Part shown: one piece after another, positions 9,011 to 17,121 of the stretch | Position numbering within the stretch: the first letter of the stretch is position 1 | Layout: the number at the start of each line of letters is the position of its first letter | Origin: Halovenus carboxidivorans | Lineage (GTDB): Archaea > Halobacteriota > Halobacteria > Halobacteriales > Haloarculaceae | Length of the DNA stretch: 64,000 nt | NCBI RefSeq assembly: GCF_009831575.1 | Contig: NZ_WUUT01000007.1 | Coordinates: 1 to 64,000 of the forward strand | Reading direction: 5' to 3' | The notes under the pieces: model-generated | The model's input: the letters and a program-made list of their open reading frames with translations, nothing else | Databases searched by the model: none | What the model was told of the DNA's origin: nothing | Position numbers and translations under genes: made by a program

Positions 9011-9241
9011 TCAGTGGTCCGACGACCCAGTCTGTCGGGCGATCAGTCCCAAGTTCGCGACAGTGAGAGGAGTAAGATAGTTCAGCGTGATACGGACCCA
9101 AAAGGACAGCTCGAGGCCTAAAAGCGCCGTCGCGTGATTGAACAGCGTCAGCCACGTCCCGACGAGCAGTGCGATACCCGCCGTGCGGATGACGTGGTCA
9201 CGGTCGAGACAGACAGCGAGTGACTCGATACCGTGGCTCAT
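9011..9241 (-). CDS. nrtS: Small membrane protein, NrtS-like
   Basis: This 76-residue protein has two hydrophobic helices. The core ALLVGTWLTLFNHATALLG followed by ITLNYLTPLTVANLGL matches the pattern of NrtS (VGT.LT..N.....G......I.L.YL.P..V). NrtS is a two-helix protein implicated in nitrate/nitrite transport in cyanobacteria. A TATA-like tttatatttt (minus strand) is about 25-30 nt upstream of the start. No nitrate-reduction genes adjoin it except a MOSC protein, so the role here is uncertain. Confidence 0.65.
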   Translation of the reverse strand: MSHGIESLAVCLDRDHVIRTAGIALLVGTWLTLFNHATALLGLELSFWVRITLNYLTPLTVANLGLIARQTGSSDH

Positions 9242-9305
9242 GTTATCCTATTACGTGTTTTCAAAATATAAAGTTATTGTAGGTGTAAGTTCACGCTCAG
9301 GTATA

Positions 9306-10094
9306 TTACAATCGCACCGGATCCCCGACACTGAGCGTGCGGTTCCGATCGGATTCTGGGATCCGCGTGCCGACTGCGAGGCTGAATAGGTTCCCGTCGA
9401 ACTCGCTCACGTCCACCCAGGCAGGGAGCCTCTCCCGTCGTTCGTGGACGAACGTCTCCCTGAACTCCGGATGCTCGGCTCCCGTACGCGGGTCACGAGT
9501 CGGAACGACGCAGCGAGGGATCGGTCTGACTCCCGAGAGAGCGACCTCACCGATTCGGAACCGGCGGCCGCCGTCTGTGAACAACTGGTCCTCCCAGAAC
9601 GGGGGGACCCCTGAGACGACGAGATTGGGCCGCAAGCGGAGACACATCTCAGCGGAGTCGATGTCATCGTACCAGGAGGCTACCTCTTCGAGAGTCCCCC
9701 GACTGACAAGCGTCGGCCCGGCCCCTCCGTCTTCGGTGAAAACGGCGCTGTCGGTCTGATTCCCGCCCGTGCCGCGTTCGAGGTGTACTGCTGTACCGAA
9801 GTACTCTGACAACCACGCTTCGAGCGTTGCTCGGTCGTCTTCGAGATGGAACTCGTGGGACGCCCCCTCTCCGCGCACCCTCCCAGTGAGTCGCTTCGTC
9901 GCCGGATCGTACTCCGTGTCGAGCCGATGGACAGCGGCAGTCCGCTTTCCGTGGACGTAATTGCCGTCTTCGTCTTTGATGCCGTAGATCCGGTCGTGGG
10001 CGAGCCCCCCGGCGCTGGAAACCGACACCCTCGGGAGGCGGACGGGATCGAGTGCTTTGACCGGGTACACGAGAATCTGAGAGAGCGTTGGCAT
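9306..10094 (-). CDS. MOSC domain-containing protein
   Basis: This 262-residue protein has the MOSC N-terminal beta-barrel (ILVYPVKALDPVRL at residues 7-20, then LAHDRIYGIKDEDG) and the MOSC domain with the conserved Cys in RCVVPTRDPRTG near residue 195-206. MOSC proteins bind the molybdenum cofactor or carry sulfur, as in the mARC N-hydroxyl reductases. It lacks the ferredoxin domain of YiiM/YcbX-type fusions. It is divergent from the small zinc-finger gene at 10261. Confidence 0.9.
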   Translation of the reverse strand: MPTLSQILVYPVKALDPVRLPRVSVSSAGGLAHDRIYGIKDEDGNYVHGKRTAAVHRLDTEYDPATKRLTGRVRGEGASHEFHLEDDRATLEAWLSEYFGTAVHLERGTGGNQTDSAVFTEDGGAGPTLVSRGTLEEVASWYDDIDSAEMCLRLRPNLVVSGVPPFWEDQLFTDGGRRFRIGEVALSGVRPIPRCVVPTRDPRTGAEHPEFRETFVHERRERLPAWVDVSEFDGNLFSLAVGTRIPESDRNRTLSVGDPVRL

Positions 10095-10230
10095 CGTACG
10101 AGGCTTGTTATCGTTTTGAGAGTATAATTGTTATCTAGTAACACAGTATCCTCTCTGGTACCGATAACACCCCTCTGTCCTCCGGTCGCCGTTCACAAAC
10201 GAGTCTGCTGCGACCGCGGCGTAGCGAAGG

Positions 10231-10238
10231 TTTATATA
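10231..10238 (+). promoter_or_regulatory. TATA box of the small zinc-finger gene
   Basis: tttatata lies 23-30 nt before the ATG at 10261, the spacing expected for a leaderless haloarchaeal transcript. Confidence 0.65.
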
Positions 10239-10260
10239 CGTAGCGGTTGAGTGTGAATAC

Positions 10261-10431
10261 ATGGCAGAGGAATGTCATCTTTGCGGCAGCAGTGTCGCCG
10301 AAAACGGGGTGTCGCCCACAGAAGCGGACGCGGGGTTTATCTGTGCCGACTGCGGGGAGCCGACCTGTGCCGATTGTAAATCGATCGGGGTAGCACGCGA
10401 CACGGACCACTGCAAGCGCTGCCGCGGGTGA
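10261..10431 (+). CDS. Small zinc-finger protein with four CXXC/CHLC knuckles (56 aa)
   Basis: The frame encodes 56 residues from ATG to TGA. Four Cys pairs are seen: Cys5/Cys8 (CHLC), Cys28/Cys31 (CADC), Cys36/Cys39 (CADC) and Cys51/Cys54 (CKRC), enough for two zinc ions in a treble-clef or double-ribbon fold. A strong TATA box at the leaderless distance supports expression. Very small multi-CXXC proteins are common in haloarchaea and some control motility or biofilm formation, but no specific function can be assigned here. Confidence 0.8.
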   Translation: MAEECHLCGSSVAENGVSPTEADAGFICADCGEPTCADCKSIGVARDTDHCKRCRG

Positions 10432-10595
10432 CGTTCTCCGCGCCGTGACCGGCAGACATCTCTCGCCGCACTGAGATAGCTCTGCCGGGAGGCGGCGGGG
10501 TTGTTGGAGAACTCTGCGGTTTGCCTTCACAACTGTACTCTCGGTGACGGCCTCCGTGCAAACCGCGGATCGCAGGCTCACAGCCTGCCGCCACG

Positions 10596-12293
10596 TCAGT
10601 CGCCTTCCATCACACTGAGTGACGGCTGATCCCCTTTCGGGTCGAGGTCGCTGATCGACTCGGTGAGCTCGAACCCTTCGTACCCCTTCTGGGCGACCTC
10701 CTGGATCGTCTGATGGTAGACGTCGACCCCACCGATGTAGGGGGTGAAGACGGTCGGCTTGTCTTCGATATTTTCGTTCATGTACCAGGAATCGGCCGTG
10801 GGATACAGCGTCTGCTCGGCCACTTCGGTGTTGTGGGCGGTCCACGCCTCTTCGGCCTCTCTGGTCGGTTCGACGAGGCGGATATCGTTCTCTGCGAAGT
10901 GGTTGATCGCGTCGGAGACCCACTCGACGTGGTGTTCGATAGAGACGGGCATGTTGCTGAGCACCGACGGGCTCTGCGGGCCGGTGATCGTGAACATGTT
11001 CGGGAACCCGTGAACGGCGAGGCCGAGATACGTCTGTGGCCCGTCAGCCCACTTCTCCTCGAGAGTCAGATCGTCCCGGCCTCGAATATCCATATTCAAC
11101 AGCGTCCCGGTCATCGCGTCGAAGCCGGTCGCGTAGATAATCATATCGAACTCGTGATGATCGTCCGAGGTCTGGATCCCCTCCGGGGTCATTCGCTCGA
11201 TCGGTGTCTCGGTTACGTCCACGAGGCTCACGTGATCCTCGTTGAACGTTTCGTAGTAGTTCGTGTGCAGTGGGGGGCGTTTCGTCGCGTAGTAGTGGTC
11301 TTTGGGGACGAGTTTCTCCGCCAACTCCGGATCGTCGACGGTTTCGCGGATCTTCTCACGGACGAACTGGGACACTTTCTCGTTCGTCTCCGGGTTGAAC
11401 ACGAGATCCTCGAAGGTGAGCATAAACCGGAACCCACCTTCTTGCCAGCGAGGCTCCAGAATCTCCCGGACTTCCTCCATCGATTTGTCCTCGGCGGTGG
11501 GATACGCCGGATCGAACGGCATCCCGAATCCGTTCTCGTGAGCGGTTTGTAGGATCTCGTCGTAGTTCTTCTGGATCTCGTCCCAGTCGTCGTCTTCGAG
11601 CGGACGGTCCCGTGCGGGGACGGCGTAGTTCGGCGTCCGTTGGAAGACTGTAAGATGGTCGATATCCTCCTCGGCGACCTCCGGAATGACCTGAATGCCG
11701 GAGGCACCGGTGCCGATAACCGCGATGCGTTTCCCGGCGAAGTCGACGCCGTCGTGTGGCCACCGACCCGTGTGGTACGCCTCGCCCTCGAAGGAGTCGA
11801 TGTGGTCGAAATCCGGAACCCACGGTTCGGACAGACAGCCGACAGCGGTCACGAAAAACTGTGACGTGAGTTCCTCGCCGTCGTCGGTACCGATTCTCCA
11901 CTGGCCGTCACTCTCGTCGAATGACGCGGACGTGACCTCCGTCCCGAACTCGATGTCTTTCCGCAGGTCGAGGCGGTCCGCGACGAATCGCAGGTACTCC
12001 AGCACCTCTGGCTGTGACGGATACCGCTCGCTCCACTGCCACTCTTCGAGGATCTCCTCGTTAAACGAGTAACAGTAGACGTGACTCTCGCTGTCGCACT
12101 GGGCACCGGGATACCGGTTCCAGTACCACGTGCCGCCGACGTCGTCGGCTTTTTCGATCACCTTGACTGACAGCCCGAACTCATCCCGCAGGCGGTGGAG
12201 CTGATAGAGCCCCGAAAATCCGGCCCCGACGATAACTGCGTCGTAATCAGTTTCGTACACTGTCCCCCCGGAGTGTTCAGTCTGCGAACTCAT
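10596..12293 (-). CDS. Flavin-containing monooxygenase, Baeyer-Villiger type
   Basis: This 565-residue protein has the FAD-binding GAGFSG (residues 23-28), the linker VGGTWYWNRYPGAQCD, the Baeyer-Villiger fingerprint FEGEAYHTGRWP (about 167-178) and the second, NADPH-binding GTGASG (about 197-202). Length matches cyclohexanone/phenylacetone-type monooxygenases, which insert oxygen next to a ketone to give an ester or lactone using NADPH and O2. The upstream gene on the same strand encodes an esterase that could hydrolyse such products. A 113-nt spacer with its own AT-rich promoter separates them. Confidence 0.93.
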   Translation of the reverse strand: MSSQTEHSGGTVYETDYDAVIVGAGFSGLYQLHRLRDEFGLSVKVIEKADDVGGTWYWNRYPGAQCDSESHVYCYSFNEEILEEWQWSERYPSQPEVLEYLRFVADRLDLRKDIEFGTEVTSASFDESDGQWRIGTDDGEELTSQFFVTAVGCLSEPWVPDFDHIDSFEGEAYHTGRWPHDGVDFAGKRIAVIGTGASGIQVIPEVAEEDIDHLTVFQRTPNYAVPARDRPLEDDDWDEIQKNYDEILQTAHENGFGMPFDPAYPTAEDKSMEEVREILEPRWQEGGFRFMLTFEDLVFNPETNEKVSQFVREKIRETVDDPELAEKLVPKDHYYATKRPPLHTNYYETFNEDHVSLVDVTETPIERMTPEGIQTSDDHHEFDMIIYATGFDAMTGTLLNMDIRGRDDLTLEEKWADGPQTYLGLAVHGFPNMFTITGPQSPSVLSNMPVSIEHHVEWVSDAINHFAENDIRLVEPTREAEEAWTAHNTEVAEQTLYPTADSWYMNENIEDKPTVFTPYIGGVDVYHQTIQEVAQKGYEGFELTESISDLDPKGDQPSLSVMEGD

Positions 12294-12379
12294 AACAGCA
12301 CCAATACATAATGATTTAACATTACATAAGTCTTGTCAACGTTAGGTACTTTATTCTCTGTTGAAAATAGTTCCTAACG
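12294..12379 (-). promoter_or_regulatory. Promoter region of the monooxygenase with wide inverted repeat
   Basis: The spacer contains CGTTAGG (12340-12346) and its exact inverse CCTAACG (12373-12379), whose centres are 33 nt apart, close to three helical turns. AT-rich sequence (aatgatttaacattacataa, plus-strand reading) lies between them and the start codon at 12293. Two half-sites for one regulator flanking the upstream promoter region is a reasonable reading; a terminator is unlikely because the loop is 26 nt. Confidence 0.35.
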
Positions 12380-12406
12380 GCCGGACTGTGTTAACGGGGG
12401 GTGTGA

Positions 12407-13378
12407 TTACTCCTCGATGGTCCTGCGGAGATCGGTTACGGTGTCGTCGAGGAGTTCGCGCGCACGGGTCAGGTCCATCGGTTCAACCACCATCTGTGCG
12501 ATCCCGTGGATGCAATCCTCGTAGTTGTGATGCTCGACAGAGACACCTGCATCTCTGAGCCGCTCCGCATATGCGGCACCCTCGTCCCGGAGTGGATCGA
12601 GTCCGCAGGTGGCCACTGTCGCTGGCGGGAGGTCATCGAGGCTCTGTGCCTGTAGCGGTGATGCGTACGGGTGTTTCCCGTCTATCTCGTCGCGGAGGTA
12701 GTGGTTCCAGAACCACCGCATATCGTCTTCCGAGATCATTCCGCCCTCACCGTTCTCGTCGTACGATGGGGTATCGTAACTGTGGTCCGTCACGGGATAG
12801 ATGAGCACTTGTCGAGCGATAGACGGTCCGCCGGTATCGCGAGCGCGAAGCGCAACGGCAGCCGCGAGATTGCCGCCGGCGGAGTCACCGCCCACGAACA
12901 GGTTCTCGGTGTCGACCTGCATCGTCTCCGCGTTCTCACTCACCCACTCGAAGGCTGCATAACAGTCCTCCAGCGGCGTCGGGAACTTGTGTTCGGGAGC
13001 CAGCCGGTAATCGACAGACACGACCATACAGTCGGCCTCACTCGACAGCACCCGACACGTCTCGTCGTGGGTATCTAAATCGCCGATAACCCAACCGCCG
13101 CCGTGGAAGTACACCAGCGTGGGGTACGGCCCCTGTCCTTCGGGGATGTACACCCGGATCGGGATGTCATTATCGGTGATCCTCAGTTCCATGATGTCCC
13201 CGACCTGCGTCGGCTCCTCGGGATCGGGGAACATCTCCCTGGCAAAGGCCCGGGCGCCGTTCGGAGACAGCGACGAGAACGCTGGCATCGGTTCGGCTCC
13301 CATCTGCTCTAACAACCCCGCAATCTCTGGATGTGGTTCCTCTGCTGCACCTGCCATTGGATTTTCAATTGACATCAT
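12407..13378 (-). CDS. Alpha/beta hydrolase, hormone-sensitive-lipase (HSL) family esterase
   Basis: This 323-residue protein has the HSL oxyanion motif HGGGW (about 91-95), the nucleophile motif GDSAGG (about 162-167), an Asp in LDPLRDEG and a His in CIHGIAQM near the C-terminus, which completes the triad. Family members hydrolyse short-chain esters in the cytoplasm. The start ATGATG at 13378/13375 follows a TATA-like gttatatact (minus strand) by about 25 nt, so the transcript is probably leaderless. Together with the downstream monooxygenase it would suit a ketone-to-ester-to-acid route, which is inferred. Confidence 0.93.
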   Translation of the reverse strand: MMSIENPMAGAAEEPHPEIAGLLEQMGAEPMPAFSSLSPNGARAFAREMFPDPEEPTQVGDIMELRITDNDIPIRVYIPEGQGPYPTLVYFHGGGWVIGDLDTHDETCRVLSSEADCMVVSVDYRLAPEHKFPTPLEDCYAAFEWVSENAETMQVDTENLFVGGDSAGGNLAAAVALRARDTGGPSIARQVLIYPVTDHSYDTPSYDENGEGGMISEDDMRWFWNHYLRDEIDGKHPYASPLQAQSLDDLPPATVATCGLDPLRDEGAAYAERLRDAGVSVEHHNYEDCIHGIAQMVVEPMDLTRARELLDDTVTDLRRTIEE

Positions 13379-13676
13379 TATAGATCGTTACATTCTCAGT
13401 ATATAACTTTAATGCAAAAATCAGGTTCCCACGAACGGCTCTCACACCCCTCAATCGGCCGTTAGAAGCCGTTGAATTAAAGGATCCGCCTCTGATATAT
13501 AAGAAAATTAACTTATCGCGTCGTATATTCACCCCACCGACGGCTGGCTGATCGGTGACGGTTTCACTGATTCTGTGCCGGCCCTCGTTCGTGGGCGCCG
13601 ATAGCAAACTGAGGACACTTACCCCTTCGCCGGGACCGACCGCGCGACGGAACGACAGTTCCCACGCCTGCCCGAC

Positions 13677-13696
13677 ACACCACGTTTCCGGTGAAA
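13677..13696 (-). promoter_or_regulatory. ORB-like element, copy 1
   Basis: On the minus strand this reads tttcaccggaaacgtggtgt, identical over 20 nt to the box before orc (4-23). Confidence 0.65.
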
Positions 13697-13777
13697 TCCC
13701 TTCCATCTGAACGTGGGCACCTCACATCCGTTCGGCGGGGTGCCCGGCCCGAGTAGGACCGGCTTAACTAAATACAC

Positions 13778-13797
13778 ACACCGGATTTCCGGTGAAA
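13778..13797 (-). promoter_or_regulatory. ORB-like element, copy 2 (variant)
   Basis: On the minus strand this reads tttcaccggaaatccggtgt. Three adjacent bases in the middle differ from copies 1 and 3; the core tttcaccggaaa and the end ggtgt are kept. It begins 101 nt after copy 1. Confidence 0.6.
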
Positions 13798-13842
13798 AAC
13801 GTCCCGCTGAACGTCTTCCCTGCCGACTGGTGGACTGCCTGC

Positions 13843-13862
13843 ACACCACGTTTCCGGTGAAA
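13843..13862 (-). promoter_or_regulatory. ORB-like element, copy 3
   Basis: Identical over 20 nt to copy 1 and to the box before orc, same orientation as copies 1 and 2, 65 nt after copy 2. Confidence 0.65.
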
Positions 13863-14106
13863 CCTCTTTACCGGAACACAGACGCCGCGGGGCCGGTGTC
13901 TGACTGACGATCCATCCGAATACCTCACCGTTTTTATTTGACGCCAGCACCGCCTGGAGGCCGACAATACAGACGAACGGGTGCACGCGGCGGTTCGCAC
14001 CGTGAATCACGACCTCCTGAATCGAGACACGTACTGCCGGTTCGGTCGGCTTGTTCGTTCTGCGATGACATAATGCCTATTTGAGTGGGGTCCGTTCGTC
14101 TACGGA

Positions 14107-17100
14107 ATGGGTGACGGTGCGGACCCCGAGTCTGTCGGCACACTGCCGCCGGGTCTCGACACGTTTGCCGAACCGGTCTGTCTCTTGAACAGCAGGGGGG
14201 AAATCCGGGACTGCAACGACACATTCGCCGACTTGGTCGACCGTACGCGCTCGGCAGTTGTCGGCACCGCCGGGAGCGACCTGTTCGCCGAACCCCCGGA
14301 TCATCTCACCGAAGCCATCGGGCAGGCGCTTGATACCGGCAACGCGACCGTCGAGACGACGACTCTCGCCGGGGAGGGAACTCGACTCCGGTGGGCGCTG
14401 TCGCCCCTCCCGGAGTGGTGGATCGAGGAGCCGACCGTTCTCTGTATCGGTAGCCATCAGCGTCACCTCGACCGCCTCCAGACGGAACGACAGGACAGAT
14501 ACGAGTCCCTCGTCCAGCAGAGCAACGACGGCATCGCCGTCGTCCAGAACCATCGCCTGGCTTTCGTCAACGAGACGTTCGCGGAGATCACCGGCTACGA
14601 ACCGGAGGCACTCGTCGGCAAGCACTTCGAGGACCTCTGTTCCGCCGAGTACCGGGATGTCGTTCGACAGCGGTACGAGAGCCGAATCGACGGCGAATCC
14701 CCTCCGAACCAGTACGAACTGGAAATCGAAACTCGCGAGGGCGACACGCGAATGCTGGACCTGGCGGTGACCAGAATCGAACACGAGGGAGAACCGGCCA
14801 CGCTCGTCAACGTCCGCGATATCACCGAGCGCATGCGCCGCCAGTCCGCCGTCGAACGCCTCCAGGACGCCACCGAACAGATCCAGCAGGCCGAGACCGC
14901 CGAGGAGGTCGCGGCGGTCGCAGTCGAGGCGGCGACGGACGTCTTCGACCTTCCGTTCGCCATCTGCTGGTTTCACGACGACGACACCAACCGCCTCGAA
15001 CCCGCCTACGCGACCGAGGAGGCCCGCGAGGAGGGGTTCGTCGACTCGTTCGGTCCGGAGAGCTACGAGTACGGCGTCTTCCGAGACGGCGACCCGACGA
15101 GCTACACGCCCCGGGCTGTCGCGCCCGAAAACTCGTTGACGAACGCTGTGCTCCTGCCCCTCGGCACGCACGGTATGATCGGCGTCGGCGGCAGAGAGCA
15201 CGTCGAGTTCGACGACACCGTCGTCGACGTGACACGAACCCTCGCCGAGCACACGACGACGGCGCTCGACCGGGTCGACCAGACCAGAGAACTCCGCGAG
15301 GAGCGCGCACTGACCGAGAGCATCTTCGTCGCGCTGCCCGACGTGTTCTACGCCTTCGACGAACACGGCCAGTTCTTCCGCTGGAACGACCGACTGTCCG
15401 CTGTCACCGGCTACAGCGACGAGGAGATTGCATCGATGCACCCGGCGGAGCTTTTCCCACCGGAAGAGCGCGAGCAGATCTACGAAGCCATCGCCGACGT
15501 GTTCGAGGAAGACACGACGGTCACCATCGAGGCACACTTCCAGACGAAGGAAGGCGAACAGATCCCCTACGAGTTCACCGGAGCGAGGCTCACCGACGAG
15601 ACCGGCGAATCGCTCGGACTCGTCGGGATTGGGCGGAACATCTCCGACCGTAAGCAGCGTCAGCGGCGGTTCGAGGCAGTCTTCAACAACACCTACCAGT
15701 TCACCGGGCTGATGGAACCGGACGGCACGCTCATCGAGGTCAACGAGGCAGCCCTCGAATTCGGCGATCTCGATCCCGAGGACGTGATCGGTACGAAACT
15801 CTGGGACGCCTTCTGGTTCAAGCACTCCGACGCGCTCCGTGAGGAGACGAAAGCCGGCGTCGAGCGCGCCGCTGACGGAGAGTTCGTCCGTCAGGAGGTC
15901 TCCGTGCAGGGCTCTGACCGCGAGGCGATTATCGACTTCTCGATCCGGCCGGTGACCGACGACCACGGCGAGGTCACGCTGCTCATCCCCGAAGGCCGCG
16001 ACATCACCGAACTCAAAGAACGCGAGCGGGAACTGCGACGCGAGCGCGACCACATCCGTCGGACAGAGGCCCAAGCAGATGTCGGGGGGTGGGAGATCGA
16101 CCTCGACACCGAGAACCTGTACTGGACCGACGGCCTTCGAGACCTCTACGATGTCGGCCCGTCGTTCGAGCCCCGCTACGAGGACGCGATCGGCTACTTC
16201 CACCCCGAGAACCGCGAGACCGTCGCGGAGGCGCTGCAGGCATGCCGCGAGAACGGCACCGAGTTCGATATCGAGGCCCGGATCATCACCGCCGCCGGTC
16301 GGACTCGCTGGGTTCGGATCGAGGGCGAACGAGTTACTGATGCCGACACGCGAACGCTCCGCGGTGTCGTCCGGGACATCACCGAACGAAAGGAGCGCGA
16401 GCAGCGACTGATGGTGCTCAACCGCGTCCTCCGGCACAACCTCCGAAACAAACTGACGGTCGTCACGGGCTATGCCGACCACGTTGAACGCTCGCTCGAA
16501 ACCCTTGATATCGACTCCTCGACCGACCCGGCGGAAGCGAGAGAGCGCCTCCGCGAGTTCCCGCTCGACGAAGCGCTCACGAGCGTCCGGGAGATCCAGG
16601 CGAGTTCCGACGACCTCACCGAGTTGAGCCAGAAAGTCAGAACGTTCGGCGAGACGATCAAGCGGGTCGATGTCACCGACTCCATCGCGGTTCGATCCGT
16701 GTTACGCGAACTTCAAAAGCAGTACACCGCCGAGTACCCCGAGGCTGACATCGAAGCCGACCTCGGGGAGGCACAGGTCCAGGGCAACCGGGAGTTTCTC
16801 ACCCTGGTCGTCGGCGAACTGCTCGAAAACGCTCTCGTCCACAACGACAGCGAGACGCCGACCGTCGCGCTCAGCGTCGACACCGACGCCGAAGAGCGGG
16901 TGACGATCCGGGTTGTCGACAACGGCCCGGGTATCCCCGATATCGAGCGAGAAGTCCTCAGAGAGGGCGAGGAGGACTCGCTGTTGCACGGCAGCGGCAT
17001 CGGTCTGTGGACGATCCACTGGCTCGTCACCCGCGTCGGTGGCAACGTCTCTATCGCAGACAACGATCCGACCGGGACAGTCGTCGAGATTAGCATCCCC

Positions 17101-17112
17101 AGACCAGAGTGA
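14107..17112 (+). CDS. Multi-PAS/GAF sensor histidine kinase
   Basis: This 1001-residue soluble kinase has no membrane helix. Domain order: PAS (about 12-115), PAS (135-245, ending in the PAC-like VNVRDITERMRRQ), GAF (250-395), PAS (405-520), PAS (520-640), PAS (650-760), the phospho-acceptor helix with VLRHNLRNKL (His near 776), and the ATPase domain (about 890-1000) with the N-box ELLENALVHND, VDNGPGIP and GSGIGLWTIHWL. The H-box RHNLRN is the haloarchaeal type. No response-regulator gene adjoins, as is common in this group. Signal unknown. The start ATG at 14107 gives a PAS-proximal N-terminus. The gene lies next to the ORB-like cluster. Confidence 0.94.
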   Translation: MGDGADPESVGTLPPGLDTFAEPVCLLNSRGEIRDCNDTFADLVDRTRSAVVGTAGSDLFAEPPDHLTEAIGQALDTGNATVETTTLAGEGTRLRWALSPLPEWWIEEPTVLCIGSHQRHLDRLQTERQDRYESLVQQSNDGIAVVQNHRLAFVNETFAEITGYEPEALVGKHFEDLCSAEYRDVVRQRYESRIDGESPPNQYELEIETREGDTRMLDLAVTRIEHEGEPATLVNVRDITERMRRQSAVERLQDATEQIQQAETAEEVAAVAVEAATDVFDLPFAICWFHDDDTNRLEPAYATEEAREEGFVDSFGPESYEYGVFRDGDPTSYTPRAVAPENSLTNAVLLPLGTHGMIGVGGREHVEFDDTVVDVTRTLAEHTTTALDRVDQTRELREERALTESIFVALPDVFYAFDEHGQFFRWNDRLSAVTGYSDEEIASMHPAELFPPEEREQIYEAIADVFEEDTTVTIEAHFQTKEGEQIPYEFTGARLTDETGESLGLVGIGRNISDRKQRQRRFEAVFNNTYQFTGLMEPDGTLIEVNEAALEFGDLDPEDVIGTKLWDAFWFKHSDALREETKAGVERAADGEFVRQEVSVQGSDREAIIDFSIRPVTDDHGEVTLLIPEGRDITELKERERELRRERDHIRRTEAQADVGGWEIDLDTENLYWTDGLRDLYDVGPSFEPRYEDAIGYFHPENRETVAEALQACRENGTEFDIEARIITAAGRTRWVRIEGERVTDADTRTLRGVVRDITERKEREQRLMVLNRVLRHNLRNKLTVVTGYADHVERSLETLDIDSSTDPAEARERLREFPLDEALTSVREIQASSDDLTELSQKVRTFGETIKRVDVTDSIAVRSVLRELQKQYTAEYPEADIEADLGEAQVQGNREFLTLVVGELLENALVHNDSETPTVALSVDTDAEERVTIRVVDNGPGIPDIEREVLREGEEDSLLHGSGIGLWTIHWLVTRVGGNVSIADNDPTGTVVEISIPRPE

Positions 17113-17121
17113 GGCCCAGGA

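Larger units (their letters stand above)
13379..14106. other. Origin-like intergenic region (AT-rich stretch plus three ORB-like boxes)
   Basis: This 728-nt gap between the esterase and a histidine kinase is the largest in the window. The left part is AT-rich (13380-13410 and 13485-13535, with gaattaaagg, gatatataagaaaattaac). The right part holds three ORB-like boxes, all in the same orientation. About 10 nt after each box comes a further short similarity (tgaac or ggaac). No reading frame here looks real. The arrangement resembles an archaeal replication origin, with a duplex-unwinding element beside ORBs, but the nearest orc gene is 12 kb to the left. Confidence 0.55.

Noticed and set aside
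13677-13862. Three similar short repeats as a CRISPR array
   Set aside because: Spacing is irregular (101 and 65 nt start to start), repeats are only about 20 nt, and no cas genes are present; the box also occurs before orc.
13619-14010. Several overlapping minus-strand frames across the ORB-like repeats
   Set aside because: They repeat the same peptide (FHRKRGV or SPETWC) only because they read through the DNA repeat; composition is basic and unlike haloarchaeal proteins.
14077-16482. 801-codon open frame on the minus strand opposite the histidine kinase
   Set aside because: It is the antisense shadow of a well-supported PAS/GAF kinase; long shadows are normal in high-GC genomes with strong third-position bias.
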